A stretch of 64,000 bases of DNA from NCBI GenBank assembly GCA_963738835.1, contig CAVTYH010000001.1, positions 1,178,001-1,242,000 of the forward strand. Reading direction: 5' to 3'. Below, one piece after another: positions 19,011 to 28,300 of the stretch (positions are counted from its first letter, which is position 1; each line of letters begins with the position of its first letter). The notes under the pieces were generated by a model that was not told the origin of the DNA, made no database searches, and saw nothing but the letters and a program-made list of their open reading frames with translations. Both the position numbers and the translations under genes were made by a program. Origin of the DNA: CAVTYH01 sp963738835 (GTDB lineage Bacteria; Planctomycetota; Planctomycetia; Pirellulales; JADZDJ01).

Positions 19011-20951
19011 ATGTGTGGCATTGCTGGAGTGATGTTTGCTGATCGAACTCGTCCGGTTGATTCGGGCGTTCTTAAAAGCATGGCGGACGCGATTGCGCAT
19101 CGTGGCCCCGATGCCGAAGGGTTTTGGCAGGCGCCTGGGATTGGTTTGGCCCACCGGCGCTTGTCGATCATCGATCTTGCGGGCGGGGACCAACCGTTGG
19201 GCAATGAAGACGGCTCGGTACAGATTGTTTTCAACGGCGAGATTTACAATTATCGAGAACTTCGCGAGCAGTTGCTGCTTAAAGGCCACAGCTTCCGCAC
19301 GCATTCTGACACCGAAGTTCTTGTCCATCTTTACGAAGAAGACGGTCCTAATCTGGTGAATCGACTTCGCGGCATGTTCGCGTTCGCGATTTGGGATGCA
19401 AGGCAACGGCTGCTGCTGCTGGCTCGTGATCGCGTTGGGCAAAAGCCGCTTTACATTTATCGAGACGCCGAGAAATTGCTGTTCGGCTCGGAGTTAAAAG
19501 CCATCTTGGCGTTTCCGGGGATCGACCGCACGATTGATACGGCCGCCTTGGAAGATTATCTCGCGTTCGGCTTTGTGCCAGGTAACCGTTCAATTTTTTC
19601 TCGAGCGGAAAAACTACCATCGGCACATGTTCTGGTCGTGACCGCGAATCGAATGGACGCGGCGCCACAGCGTTACTGGTCGTATCCAACCAATCAGATT
19701 GTTAGCCGGTCGGTGGACGATTGGAAGGAGGCGGTCGAAGCGAAAATCGCTGAGACAGTTCGATTACACCTGGTGGCTGACGTGCCCGTGGGAGGATTTC
19801 TCAGCGGCGGGGTCGATTCATCTGTCGTGATTGCCGAAGCGTCGGTAAATGCAAGCGAGCCGCTGCAAACATTTTCGATTGGCTTCGGTGAAGATTCGTT
19901 TAATGAGCTGCCATATGCTCGCCAGGTTGCTCAGCAATTTCATTGTCGGCACCACGAAGATATCGTTACCGCTAACGCTGCCACTGACCTTGATGACCTG
20001 GTGCGCTACTTTGACGAGCCGTTTGCCGATAGCTCCGCAATTCCGACGATGCGTGTTGCGCGTTTGGCGAGGCAATTCGTCAAGGTGGTGTTGTCTGGGG
20101 ACGGCGGCGATGAGGCATTTGGAGGCTATAGGCGTTATGTCCACGACCTCCGCGAAAGCCGGCTGCGGCACCAGCTCCCGGCCTGGATGCGTCGCGGCAT
20201 TGCGGCGCCATTGTCGAGAATCTGGCCAAAGTTTGACTGGCTGCCGCGCGTGTTACGAGCGAAGACTTTGTTGGCCAATCTTTCTTTGCCTGCTGCCGAC
20301 GCCTATGCGAACACTTTATCAACTTGCCGTTCGCCTTGGCGGCGGCGTGCGATGTCCGATCAAGTTCGTCGCAGCCTGAATGGGCATTGGCCCGAATCGA
20401 CGATCATCAACAATTACAAAGGTGCCGACCAAAACGATTGGCTGGCGCAGATGATTGCTGCCGATATCAACGTGCTTCTGCCGGACGATTTCCTCACCAA
20501 AGTGGACCGCGCTAGCATGTCTTATGGATTAGAAGTTCGTCCACCGCTGGTGGACCACGAATTGTTGGAACTTACTTCCCAAATCCCATCCGATTTGAAA
20601 ATCCGGAATGGAGAAAGCAAGTGGATTTTCAAGGAAGTTTATCGCTCACGCATTCCCGCGGAAGTTTGCCAGCGGCCAAAGCAAGGTTTCGAGATGCCGA
20701 TTGACCGGTGGTTGCGTGGTTCATTGAGAGAGGTATTCGAAGACACGGTATTAGACCGCCAATCGCCAGTCGGGACACTTTTAGACCAGTCGGTTATAAG
20801 GCAGCTCTATCAGTCGCATCTCCGTGGCCTCGGCCGTCATGGCGTCGTGCTATGGAGCATCCTCGTGTTGGCGAAATGGTGCGAGCAATACAGCAGTTCG
20901 CGCACATCATGCCCGCCGCAGTATTCATGCATCTCTGAATCGCTACCTTAG
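19011..20951 (+). CDS. asnB: Asparagine synthase (glutamine-hydrolysing), exosortase-associated amidotransferase
   Basis: A 646-residue class II glutamine amidotransferase. Cys2 is the nucleophile (MCGIAGVMFADR), followed by AHRGPDAEGFW, GLAHRRLSIIDL and IVFNGEIYNYRELR. The synthase half has the PP-loop FLSGGVDSSVVIAEA near residue 265, VVLSGDGGDEAFGGYRRYVH and LTKVDRASMSYGLEVRPPLV. All catalytic landmarks are present. In PEP-CTERM exopolysaccharide loci this subtype (eps_aminotran_1-like) is thought to make amidated sugars such as uronamides rather than asparagine; that is inference from context. Intact. Confidence 0.92.
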   Translation: MCGIAGVMFADRTRPVDSGVLKSMADAIAHRGPDAEGFWQAPGIGLAHRRLSIIDLAGGDQPLGNEDGSVQIVFNGEIYNYRELREQLLLKGHSFRTHSDTEVLVHLYEEDGPNLVNRLRGMFAFAIWDARQRLLLLARDRVGQKPLYIYRDAEKLLFGSELKAILAFPGIDRTIDTAALEDYLAFGFVPGNRSIFSRAEKLPSAHVLVVTANRMDAAPQRYWSYPTNQIVSRSVDDWKEAVEAKIAETVRLHLVADVPVGGFLSGGVDSSVVIAEASVNASEPLQTFSIGFGEDSFNELPYARQVAQQFHCRHHEDIVTANAATDLDDLVRYFDEPFADSSAIPTMRVARLARQFVKVVLSGDGGDEAFGGYRRYVHDLRESRLRHQLPAWMRRGIAAPLSRIWPKFDWLPRVLRAKTLLANLSLPAADAYANTLSTCRSPWRRRAMSDQVRRSLNGHWPESTIINNYKGADQNDWLAQMIAADINVLLPDDFLTKVDRASMSYGLEVRPPLVDHELLELTSQIPSDLKIRNGESKWIFKEVYRSRIPAEVCQRPKQGFEMPIDRWLRGSLREVFEDTVLDRQSPVGTLLDQSVIRQLYQSHLRGLGRHGVVLWSILVLAKWCEQYSSSRTSCPPQYSCISESLP

Positions 20952-20968
20952 AATAAGTAATTGATCGA

Positions 20969-21578
20969 ATGTTGCGAATAATTCGTCCTCACCTTCGCTT
21001 GAATAGTGTTTTGGATTTAGATCTGGAACAATTGCGCAGATCTGAATCTCGCGACACTTTTATTGGATGTCGACTGCACCCTGAAAGATTACCATGCTTC
21101 TTCGTTCAATCATGGAATTCCGGAATGGATCGAGTCGCTTCAGGCCGGCGGAATTCAGCTATGCCTGCTCTCGAACGGCCGGCATCGTCGCATTGAGCCT
21201 TTGGCAAGGCAATTTGGGATGGGCTGTGTGGCCAAGGCGCTCAAGCCATTCCCGTTTGGCTGTTATAAGGCGCTTCGACAGTTGGGCGCCAATGCAGCCA
21301 ATACAGCCGTTGTCGGTGATCAGGTATTCGCCGACGTTTTAGCGGGCCGCTTCGCGGGCTTGTTCACAATTCTCGTGACTCCAACGACAACAGAAGAACC
21401 CTGGTTTACGCGCCTCAAGCGTCCGATAAGAGCGCCTTGTTTTGTCGTCGGTAAATCGACATCCGGCGGCTTCTTTGTCATCCAAATCGGCAGAATGATC
21501 GCCGCGAATTTCCGAAACAGGCAACCGTCTCAGGGACGAATGACAAGAATCACTTCGAGCAGCTCGCAAAGAGATTGA
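20969..21578 (+). CDS. HAD-family phosphatase, YqeG-like, frameshifted
   Basis: HAD hydrolase. After MLRIIRPHLRLNSVLDLDLE a single-base shift near 21040-21050 leads to LLLDVDCTLKDYHASS (motif I, DxD) and CLLSNGRHRRIEPLARQFG (motif II). Then come KALKPFPFGCYKALRQLG (motif III Lys) and VVGDQVFADVLAGRFAG (motif IV). This order and the GDQxxxDVxxG motif fit the YqeG/GEP4 phosphatase group, known to act on phosphatidylglycerophosphate-type substrates. It lies 18 bp upstream of a UbiA prenyltransferase, so its substrate may be a polyprenyl-linked sugar phosphate (inference). Confidence 0.8.
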
Positions 21579-21596
21579 ATTCTGGAGAACCGTTTA

Positions 21597-22682
21597 GTGT
21601 CTAATCCTTCAAATACTACAGTGCCGCCAACGGCTACATCGGCTGAATTCGCAAGAATATCGTCGGATGCGTTGGTAACGACCATTCCGCAATCTGCATC
21701 GCTTGCGGCAATTGGCTCGCGTTGGGAGCGTATCGCGCCTTATTTCGCAATTGCGCGGCCGGACCATTGGTTTAAAAATGTGTTCATGTTGTTGGGGGCG
21801 CTTCTCGCCGCGTTCTATCATCCTGAGGCCCTCTCGCTCGCACTTTGGCCAAGATTATTTGCCGCGCTGTGCATCACGTGTTTACTGGCCTCCAGTAATT
21901 ATGTGATTAATGAAATTCTCGACGCCCCTACCGATCGCAGTCACCGTGTTAAACGTCATCGACCAATTCCCTCAGGCCTGGTGCGACTGCCCGTGGCATA
22001 TGCGGAATGGATTGCGCTGGGAGCGATTGGTTTGGGATTGGCCTTTTGCATAAATCCCGCTTTTGCGCTGACCGGTGCGGCACTGGTGTTCATGGGACTC
22101 GCGTACAACGTTCCGCCAGTTCGATTGAAAGAGTGGCCTTATCTCGATGTGTTGTCGGAATCGATCAATAATCCCCTGCGGTTGTTGCTCGGTTGGTTTG
22201 CGGTGACTCAGGTTGAAGTTCCTCCGCTTTCGCTGTTGATTTTCTACTGGATGATCGGCGCGTTTTTTATGGCCAGTAAACGATTTGCCGAATATCGATC
22301 GATCGCCGACAAAGCCGGTGCGGGCGAATATCGAAAATCGTTCCGTTACTACGACGAGCAGAAGCTACTTGTAAGCATGTTCTTCTATGCGACCGCTGCC
22401 GCGTTGTTTTTAGGGGTATTTATTATCCGCTTCAAATTGGAACTGCTCCTGAGCATACCTCTGGTGGCTGGAGCATTTAGCTATTACTTGCAGGTTGCTT
22501 TCAAGCCAGAAAGTGCGGCGCAAGCGCCGGAGCGATTGTATCGAGAGCGGGGCTTAACGTTGTACCTCGGCGTTTGCGTGCTGGTGTTTGTGGGACTTAT
22601 GTTCACACATATCCCTGCCTTATATCACTTGTTTAATGTGCAGCCGGCACATGTCCCCGTTTTATGGAAGATCGAACGATAA
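21597..22682 (+). CDS. UbiA-family prenyltransferase, decaprenyl-phosphate phosphoribosyltransferase-like
   Basis: Integral membrane prenyltransferase of 361 residues with about nine hydrophobic segments. The first Asp motif is NEILDAPTDR at residues 105-114 (NxxxDxxxD), followed by KRHRPIPSGLV. The second region is YLDVLSESINNPLRLLLGWF. Segment RPDHWFKNVFMLLGALLAA is typical of the subgroup that transfers phosphoribose from PRPP to polyprenyl phosphate. The GTG start at 21597 has a good GGAGA seven bases upstream. The product would be polyprenyl-phosphoryl-ribose 5-phosphate, which a phosphatase (the upstream HAD) could then dephosphorylate. Confidence 0.85.
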   Translation: MSNPSNTTVPPTATSAEFARISSDALVTTIPQSASLAAIGSRWERIAPYFAIARPDHWFKNVFMLLGALLAAFYHPEALSLALWPRLFAALCITCLLASSNYVINEILDAPTDRSHRVKRHRPIPSGLVRLPVAYAEWIALGAIGLGLAFCINPAFALTGAALVFMGLAYNVPPVRLKEWPYLDVLSESINNPLRLLLGWFAVTQVEVPPLSLLIFYWMIGAFFMASKRFAEYRSIADKAGAGEYRKSFRYYDEQKLLVSMFFYATAAALFLGVFIIRFKLELLLSIPLVAGAFSYYLQVAFKPESAAQAPERLYRERGLTLYLGVCVLVFVGLMFTHIPALYHLFNVQPAHVPVLWKIER

Positions 22683-22724
22683 GCTTGGTTTTGTTTTCTT
22701 GATGTTCTCGCCAGAAATCTGCTG

Positions 22725-24197
22725 ATGGCGGCTACATTCGACATGGTCGTAGATACTCAGCGTGTGCAGCCCCCCGTTGTCGGTTGGGGCATGGCTCCGA
22801 GAGGAGATGGCTACAAAGATCGCAAACTTATCCCCCGAGCGTTGATAATCATTCTGTCAGCAGGCGTCGTTTTGCGAATTGGACTCTGGCTATGGTTCGG
22901 CGGCCATGCAGTCGAACTTCACAACGACGAGCGCGATTACAACATTCTGGCGGTCAATCTTCTGAAATATGGAGAGTACACGTTCACGCCGGGCGCTCCC
23001 ACCTCGCTTCGTCCACCTCTCTATCCCGTCGTACTCGCCGGAATTTATAAGGTGTTCGGCCTGGAGAATTGGCAAGCGGTACGGGCGATCCAGTCAATTC
23101 TAAGTCTCTTCCTGGTCTGGATCGTCTATCGACTGGGAGCCACCGCGTTTTCAGAGCCCGTTGGATTGTTGGCCGCCGCCGGAGTTTGTTTCTATCCATC
23201 GCTGTTGATTTACAACGAATTGCTGCTGACGGAGGTATTGTTTACCTTCTTACTTTGCTGGAGCGTGCTGGCAATGGTTTGGGCATTGAAGGCCGACTCG
23301 CTGCCAGGCTGGGGACTTGTCGGTGTCATGCTGGGTCTGTCCGCTTTAACGCGGAGCGTGGTGTGGTTGTTTCCGCCTGTGTTAGGTACTTATCTTCTTT
23401 TCATCGGTCCAGGCAAGCTGACTCGCCGGTTGGCAGCGGCAGCACTCATGGGTGGAGCGTTCGTCGCAACCATTGCACCGTGGAGTGTGCGCAATACCCA
23501 ATTGCAAAAGACATTTGTCGCGGTCGATGTCATGGGCGGGCGAAATCTAATGATGGGCAACTACTTGTTTACTCCGCTGTATCGCGCATGGGACGCAATT
23601 TCAATGCAAGGTGGTCAATCGTGGGATTTCGTTCTTCGAGCAGAACAACCGGAAGCTGCCGGCGCAACCCAAGGGCAAATCGATAAGCTGGCGATGAAGT
23701 CGGGACTCAGGTTTATGTTGGAGCATCCGCTCCTGACCCTGCAGCGCTGCTTGATTAAATTCGTCAATTTCTGGCAATTGGAGCGAGACGTTATCGGGGA
23801 CGCTAAGCATGGCGATTTTGGTCCGCTTTCGTCAGCCACGTTATTGGCCTTGGCACTTGCCATTACCGGGGCCTACGCCGCTGCGATCCTCAGTGGCATT
23901 TTCGGGGCGATGTGCTATCCACCGAGCAGTTGGCAAATTCACGGACTTTTTCTGCTGTTGATCGCGTTCGTTTGCGGGATACACACGATCGTGTTCGCAC
24001 ATTCACGTTACCACGTGCCGCTTATGCCTATCGTAATGCTTTATTCTGCAACTGCGATCCTTAACGCGGGGGATATCTGGCGCCGACGATTTACTTGGCC
24101 GGCGATTTTCGCGAGCACGTTATGTATTGTTTTGATTTCGAGTTGGGCTTGGCAGTTTCTGTGGATCGATCCCCAACGGTTTTCCATCGCGTTATGA
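22725..24197 (+). CDS. GT-C membrane glycosyltransferase (ArnT/PMT_2-like)
   Basis: A 490-residue polytopic protein with about twelve hydrophobic segments. The first periplasmic loop carries the acidic catalytic motif ELHNDERDYNILAVNLLKYG, and PTSLRPPLYPVVLAGIYKVF follows, as in GT39/PMT_2 enzymes. Such enzymes use polyprenyl-phosphate sugars as donors on the outer face of the membrane. The neighbouring UbiA enzyme may supply the donor, so a pentose-phosphate-lipid pathway is plausible. Intact. Confidence 0.87.
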   Translation: MAATFDMVVDTQRVQPPVVGWGMAPRGDGYKDRKLIPRALIIILSAGVVLRIGLWLWFGGHAVELHNDERDYNILAVNLLKYGEYTFTPGAPTSLRPPLYPVVLAGIYKVFGLENWQAVRAIQSILSLFLVWIVYRLGATAFSEPVGLLAAAGVCFYPSLLIYNELLLTEVLFTFLLCWSVLAMVWALKADSLPGWGLVGVMLGLSALTRSVVWLFPPVLGTYLLFIGPGKLTRRLAAAALMGGAFVATIAPWSVRNTQLQKTFVAVDVMGGRNLMMGNYLFTPLYRAWDAISMQGGQSWDFVLRAEQPEAAGATQGQIDKLAMKSGLRFMLEHPLLTLQRCLIKFVNFWQLERDVIGDAKHGDFGPLSSATLLALALAITGAYAAAILSGIFGAMCYPPSSWQIHGLFLLLIAFVCGIHTIVFAHSRYHVPLMPIVMLYSATAILNAGDIWRRRFTWPAIFASTLCIVLISSWAWQFLWIDPQRFSIAL

Positions 24198-24297
24198 CCG
24201 AATTTTACGTACTGATCATTTTCCCACGTTGAGTTACGCTTCAGCCAACAGGTACGGACCTCAAATGGCAATTCTGCTGTCTAACTAAGGTTATCGA

Positions 24298-26228
24298 ATG
24301 CCCGGACTGTTTGGAGTTCTAGGACCGCGCCATGACACCGGCTTGCAAGATCTTGCAAAGTCGATGTCGCAGCGGATGCGGCACCACTCATGGTATCGCA
24401 GTGACTTGTATTGCGACATCGATGGCGGCGTGGCATTGGGTCGTGAATCGCTCGGTTATATTCAAACAGCTCCCCAACCTGTTTGGAGCAACGACCGTTC
24501 ACTGTGCCTAATTCTGGAGGGAGAACTCTACAATACAGCAAGTTTGCGCCAGCAGTTGGTTGCCGCCGGCCGGCAAGTGCCATCCCATATTGATCATGCC
24601 GATTTGCTGTTGCAGGGATTCTTGCAATTTGGCCAGCGTTTCTTTCGCGAATTGAATGGCTATTTCATTGCGGCAATCTGGGATGTTCGGGCTCGGAAGT
24701 TGATTTTGGCTAATGACCGCTTCGGCATGAAGCCACTGTACTATAGTCACTTACCCGGCAAATTGCTGTTTGCTTCGGAGATTAAGTCGCTGCTGGCGGA
24801 TCCAGCCGTTTCGCACAGCGTGAGTCGTCGCGGCATCTCTCAGTTCTTTTCTTATGGGCAATTCCTCGGTGAAGAAACATTCTTTACTGACGTCAAGGCG
24901 CTGCCTGCTGCTGCCTGGATCGTCTACAGCCAAGCCACCGATGAACTGCAAGTCGATCGCTACTGGCGCTTGACGGACATTAGTTATGATTCAACCGTAT
25001 CCAAGTCGCAGTTTCTCGAACGAATCGATGATGTATTTGCCAAGGCCGTCGATGGCGCACCAGTGGATCACCGGCGCTTGGCATCTCACTATCAGGTGGC
25101 CTTGATTCGCGCACGATCTTGGGATTGATTGATCACGAGCGTGTTGCGACTAAATCGGTGAGCATGGGCATGCGTGGCAGCTTAGATCACCGTTGCGCTC
25201 AGCAAATGGCGGCGTTGTCGAATCGAGATCACCACTGCTGTTTGCTCGACGATCGATTCTTGAGCTCATATGCCAACCACATGCGCCACATGGTGCATCT
25301 GACCGATGGTCACTACCTCGACCAGTGTATTGTGATACCTACGCTGCCGAAATATCGCGAGCTGGGCATTCAAATCCTGCTGCGTGGGCACGCCGGTGAG
25401 TTAATGCACATGGATAAAGCTTACAACTTTTCATTGGATCAAGAAGGCTGGAACATTCAATCTGAGGCCGCCCTGCGAACGTGGTTGAGCCGCCATATCA
25501 GAGCCTACATGCTGGACGGATTATCGAAGCCGCTCTTGGCCAATTCATCGGTTGGCGAAATGCAAACCTTGGCCGATGCGTCGCTTAGTGAGGCCCTCGG
25601 CGAATCACAAGGCGTCGATCCGCAACTGCATCGGATCTGGCATTTGTTTATTACACAGCGTTTGCGCCGCGAAACGGCCATGTCGATGGCCAAGATTGGA
25701 ACCATGTTCGAGACACGGTTGCCGTTCCTTGATAACGGGGTCATCAGCACCCTGTTAAGCGTGCCTCCACACTGGAAACGTAGCGATGAAATCCAGGCAT
25801 TCATATTAGGGCGCCGCAAACCACAGTTCCTGTCGGTAGTCAATGCCAATACTGGCACTTCGCTGGGGGCCGGTAAATTCCGCCGCCGCACGGCGCATTT
25901 CCGCAATCGAGTGCTGGCGAAGCTCGGGGTGCCGGGCTATCAGCCCTACGAACGACTGGGGCTCTGGCTGCGGCGTGAACTACGGCCTTGGGTGGAAGAA
26001 GTGCTCTTGGCTCCGCGCACTTTGGAGCGCGGCATCTTTCGTCCAGAGACGATTCGCGACGTCGTAAAAAACCATACTGAGCGGCGACAAAACCACACGG
26101 CACTGTTATTGGCACTCTTGATTTTTGAATTGGGACAGCGCGAGTTTATTGATGATGAGCCATATCAGCCATTTGAAGACGGCGATCAACCTCGTCGAAC
26201 ATCTGCGCTTGCTGGCATAGCATCTTGA
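24298..26228 (+). CDS. Asparagine-synthase-like protein without glutaminase Cys, frameshifted
   Basis: Two-domain asparagine synthase homologue. The N-terminal domain keeps the class II fold (LILEGELYNTASLRQQL, FIAAIWDVRARKLILANDRF, GMKPLYY) but residue 2 is Pro instead of Cys (MPGLFGVLG), so glutamine hydrolysis should be lost. A single-base shift near 25080 breaks the frame. Read across it, the ATP-binding PP-loop ISLSGGLDSRTILGLIDHER is complete and the C-terminal half runs to 26228. It might use free ammonia or an amine, or activate a carboxylate as in lasso or beta-lactam synthetase relatives. Substrate unknown. Confidence 0.8.
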
Positions 26229-26309
26229 CCTTTGAAGTGATGAACTGGAATGTGATTATCGCGTCTGTCTGCGTAGGTTTCTCGACGACGGCCGACCCGT
26301 ATTTTTGGC

Positions 26310-26990
26310 ATGATTGAACAAGTGGTAAAAACGCGGATCAAGCGCCGGCGCAAGACGAAGTCTAGCTCTGCTGCCAAGCGAGCTTCAAAGGCAACGACTG
26401 CCATCAAAAACGGATCGGCGATTGCACCCAAGGGCAAAGCTCTGCGACAAGACCGTGAGCTTGTGCAACGCTGCCTGAACGGCGATGTAACCGCTTGGGA
26501 GGAGATTTTCAAGCGATCTCAGCCGCAACTGTTAGTTTCGATTAAATCTCTGCTGAAACCGAGCGGAGCAAACACCAGCCTTGCCGAAGAGATTGCCTCG
26601 CGCGTTTGGTGTTCACTGGTCAATGCCAACGGTAATTTACTGGATCGTTTCGATGCACATCGTGGATGTCGGTTGAATACGTTCTTTGCGGCCTTGGCGC
26701 GTCACGAATTGCTCCAATATTGGCGATCAGAACGTCGACGCCGAAAACGAGAGCAAAACGCCCTCGATCGTCGAGTGAAGTTCCGCAACGCGGACATCGA
26801 TCATGTCCATATGGCTTGGAATGATTTCGTCGATACTTTAACGCAGAGAGAACGGCAATACCTGGAGGAAGTTCTACTGGCCCCGCCGACCGCATCGCAA
26901 CATGATCGCCTCAGTCCGAGTAATCACTGGCAATTGCGCAGCCGAGTGCTGGCGAAACTAAAGCATTACTCGGCTAGGCAGACCTCCTGA
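26310..26990 (+). CDS. RNA polymerase sigma factor-like protein (ECF type)
   Basis: A 226-residue protein. The first about 45 residues are very basic (KTRIKRRRKTKSSSAAKRAS). Region 2-like sequence follows: RELVQRCLNGDVTAWEEIFK and RLNTFFAALARHELLQYWRS with RRRRKRE. A weaker region 4-like helix lies at WNDFVDTLTQRERQYLEEVL. This is the layout of ECF sigma factors, which are abundant in planctomycetes. The helix-turn-helix of region 4 is poorly conserved, so DNA recognition is uncertain. It sits between the amidotransferase and the next GT block and may control part of the cluster. Confidence 0.65.
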   Translation: MIEQVVKTRIKRRRKTKSSSAAKRASKATTAIKNGSAIAPKGKALRQDRELVQRCLNGDVTAWEEIFKRSQPQLLVSIKSLLKPSGANTSLAEEIASRVWCSLVNANGNLLDRFDAHRGCRLNTFFAALARHELLQYWRSERRRRKREQNALDRRVKFRNADIDHVHMAWNDFVDTLTQRERQYLEEVLLAPPTASQHDRLSPSNHWQLRSRVLAKLKHYSARQTS

Positions 26991-27058
26991 AAACCTTAGG
27001 CAGATCAAGATTGGCTACGCGATTGGATGCTCGTGACGACGTTTAAAATCCTTGCGAA

Positions 27059-28300
27059 ATGAGCGACCGCCCAGGGATATTAAGCAGGGCACTCGCGGAA
27101 TCAGTGCAGACTGCTACCGCGATTCCATGCAGTCGGGAATCGTGGCCAACAGCCATTGGGATAGGTCGGCCTACAGTCTGCCAACTAGTGCATAGCCTTA
27201 ATGTGGGTGGCGCGGAGATTGTGGCCGCGAACCTTGCGCGAAAACTTCAAGACCGTTTTCGCTTCGTTTTTGTCTGCCTTGAAACCCTAGGATGTCTTGG
27301 TGCTCAGCTGCGGGCGGAAGGATTTGACGTTTCTGTTTTGGAAAGGCGAGGAGGCATTGACGCACGCTGTATGCGAAAGCTCGCTGTCTTATGTCGCAGT
27401 CAAGCGGTTCAGCTCATCCATGCACATCAATACACGCCCTTTTTTTATGCACTTTCTTCCGGCTTGTTTTGTCGACGTTCGCCGGTGCTCTTTACCGAAC
27501 ACGGTCGTTGGTTTCCCGATCACCGAAGTATGAAGCGTGTCGTCTTTAATCGCCTCATGCTGCGTCGGCGAGATCGAGTCGTGGGTGTGGGTAATTCGGT
27601 GCGGCAAGCGCTGATCGATAATGAAGGCATTCGCCCCAATCGTGTGGATGTAATTTATAACGGCGTTAATGTAGAGGCATTCTCGAATTCCATTACCAAC
27701 AGAACTAGCAGATTCGACACGCGTCGGGAGATTGACGTTGGTGACGATGATCTGCTGCTTATACAGGTGGCGCGACTCGATGCGCTCAAGGATCACCTAA
27801 CTGCAATTCGCACGCTGGCACGGGTCGTCGAGAGTCATCCTGAAGTCAAACTCGTCCTCGTTGGCGAAGGCCCAGAACAAGACGTTATCACAGCAGAGGT
27901 TCGAAAACGATCACTACAGTCATTCGTTCGCTTCCTTGGCCTACGAAACGACATCCCTCGGCTCCTGCAAGCAGCTGACATATTCTTGCTAACAAGCATC
28001 AGCGAGGGAATTCCGCTTACGATAATTGAAGCAATGTTGGCAGGTTTGCCAGTGGTGACCACGAGCGTGGGTGGGATACCAGAGATTGTCAAGGACGGTG
28101 AAACCGGATTGACGGCACCGTCGGGCAAAGACCAGGAACTTTCCTCTGCCATTCTGAGGTTGATCGAAACCCCATCGCTCCGCGAGGAAATGGGCGCGGC
28201 GGGATGCCGCCGTGCGAAGACGGTTTTTTCCGACGAACAAATGAATCGCGCTTATCACCAGCTTTACAACGAGATGCTTACTACTTCAAATGCGGGCTAA
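27059..28300 (+). CDS. GT4 glycosyltransferase
   Basis: A 413-residue GT-B enzyme. The acceptor half has VCQLVHSLNVGGAEIVAANL, IHAHQYTPFFYALSSGLFCR and LFTEHGRWFPDHRSMKR. The hinge reads VDVIYNGVNVEAFSNSI. The donor half has LLIQVARLDALKDHLTAIRT, FLLTSISEGIPLTIIEAMLA and PVVTTSVGGIPEIVKDGETG. It resembles exosortase-associated sugar transferases of the Stp2 type. About 40 residues of unconserved sequence precede the domain. It overlaps the next gene by 11 bp. Intact. Confidence 0.9.
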   Translation: MSDRPGILSRALAESVQTATAIPCSRESWPTAIGIGRPTVCQLVHSLNVGGAEIVAANLARKLQDRFRFVFVCLETLGCLGAQLRAEGFDVSVLERRGGIDARCMRKLAVLCRSQAVQLIHAHQYTPFFYALSSGLFCRRSPVLFTEHGRWFPDHRSMKRVVFNRLMLRRRDRVVGVGNSVRQALIDNEGIRPNRVDVIYNGVNVEAFSNSITNRTSRFDTRREIDVGDDDLLLIQVARLDALKDHLTAIRTLARVVESHPEVKLVLVGEGPEQDVITAEVRKRSLQSFVRFLGLRNDIPRLLQAADIFLLTSISEGIPLTIIEAMLAGLPVVTTSVGGIPEIVKDGETGLTAPSGKDQELSSAILRLIETPSLREEMGAAGCRRAKTVFSDEQMNRAYHQLYNEMLTTSNAG

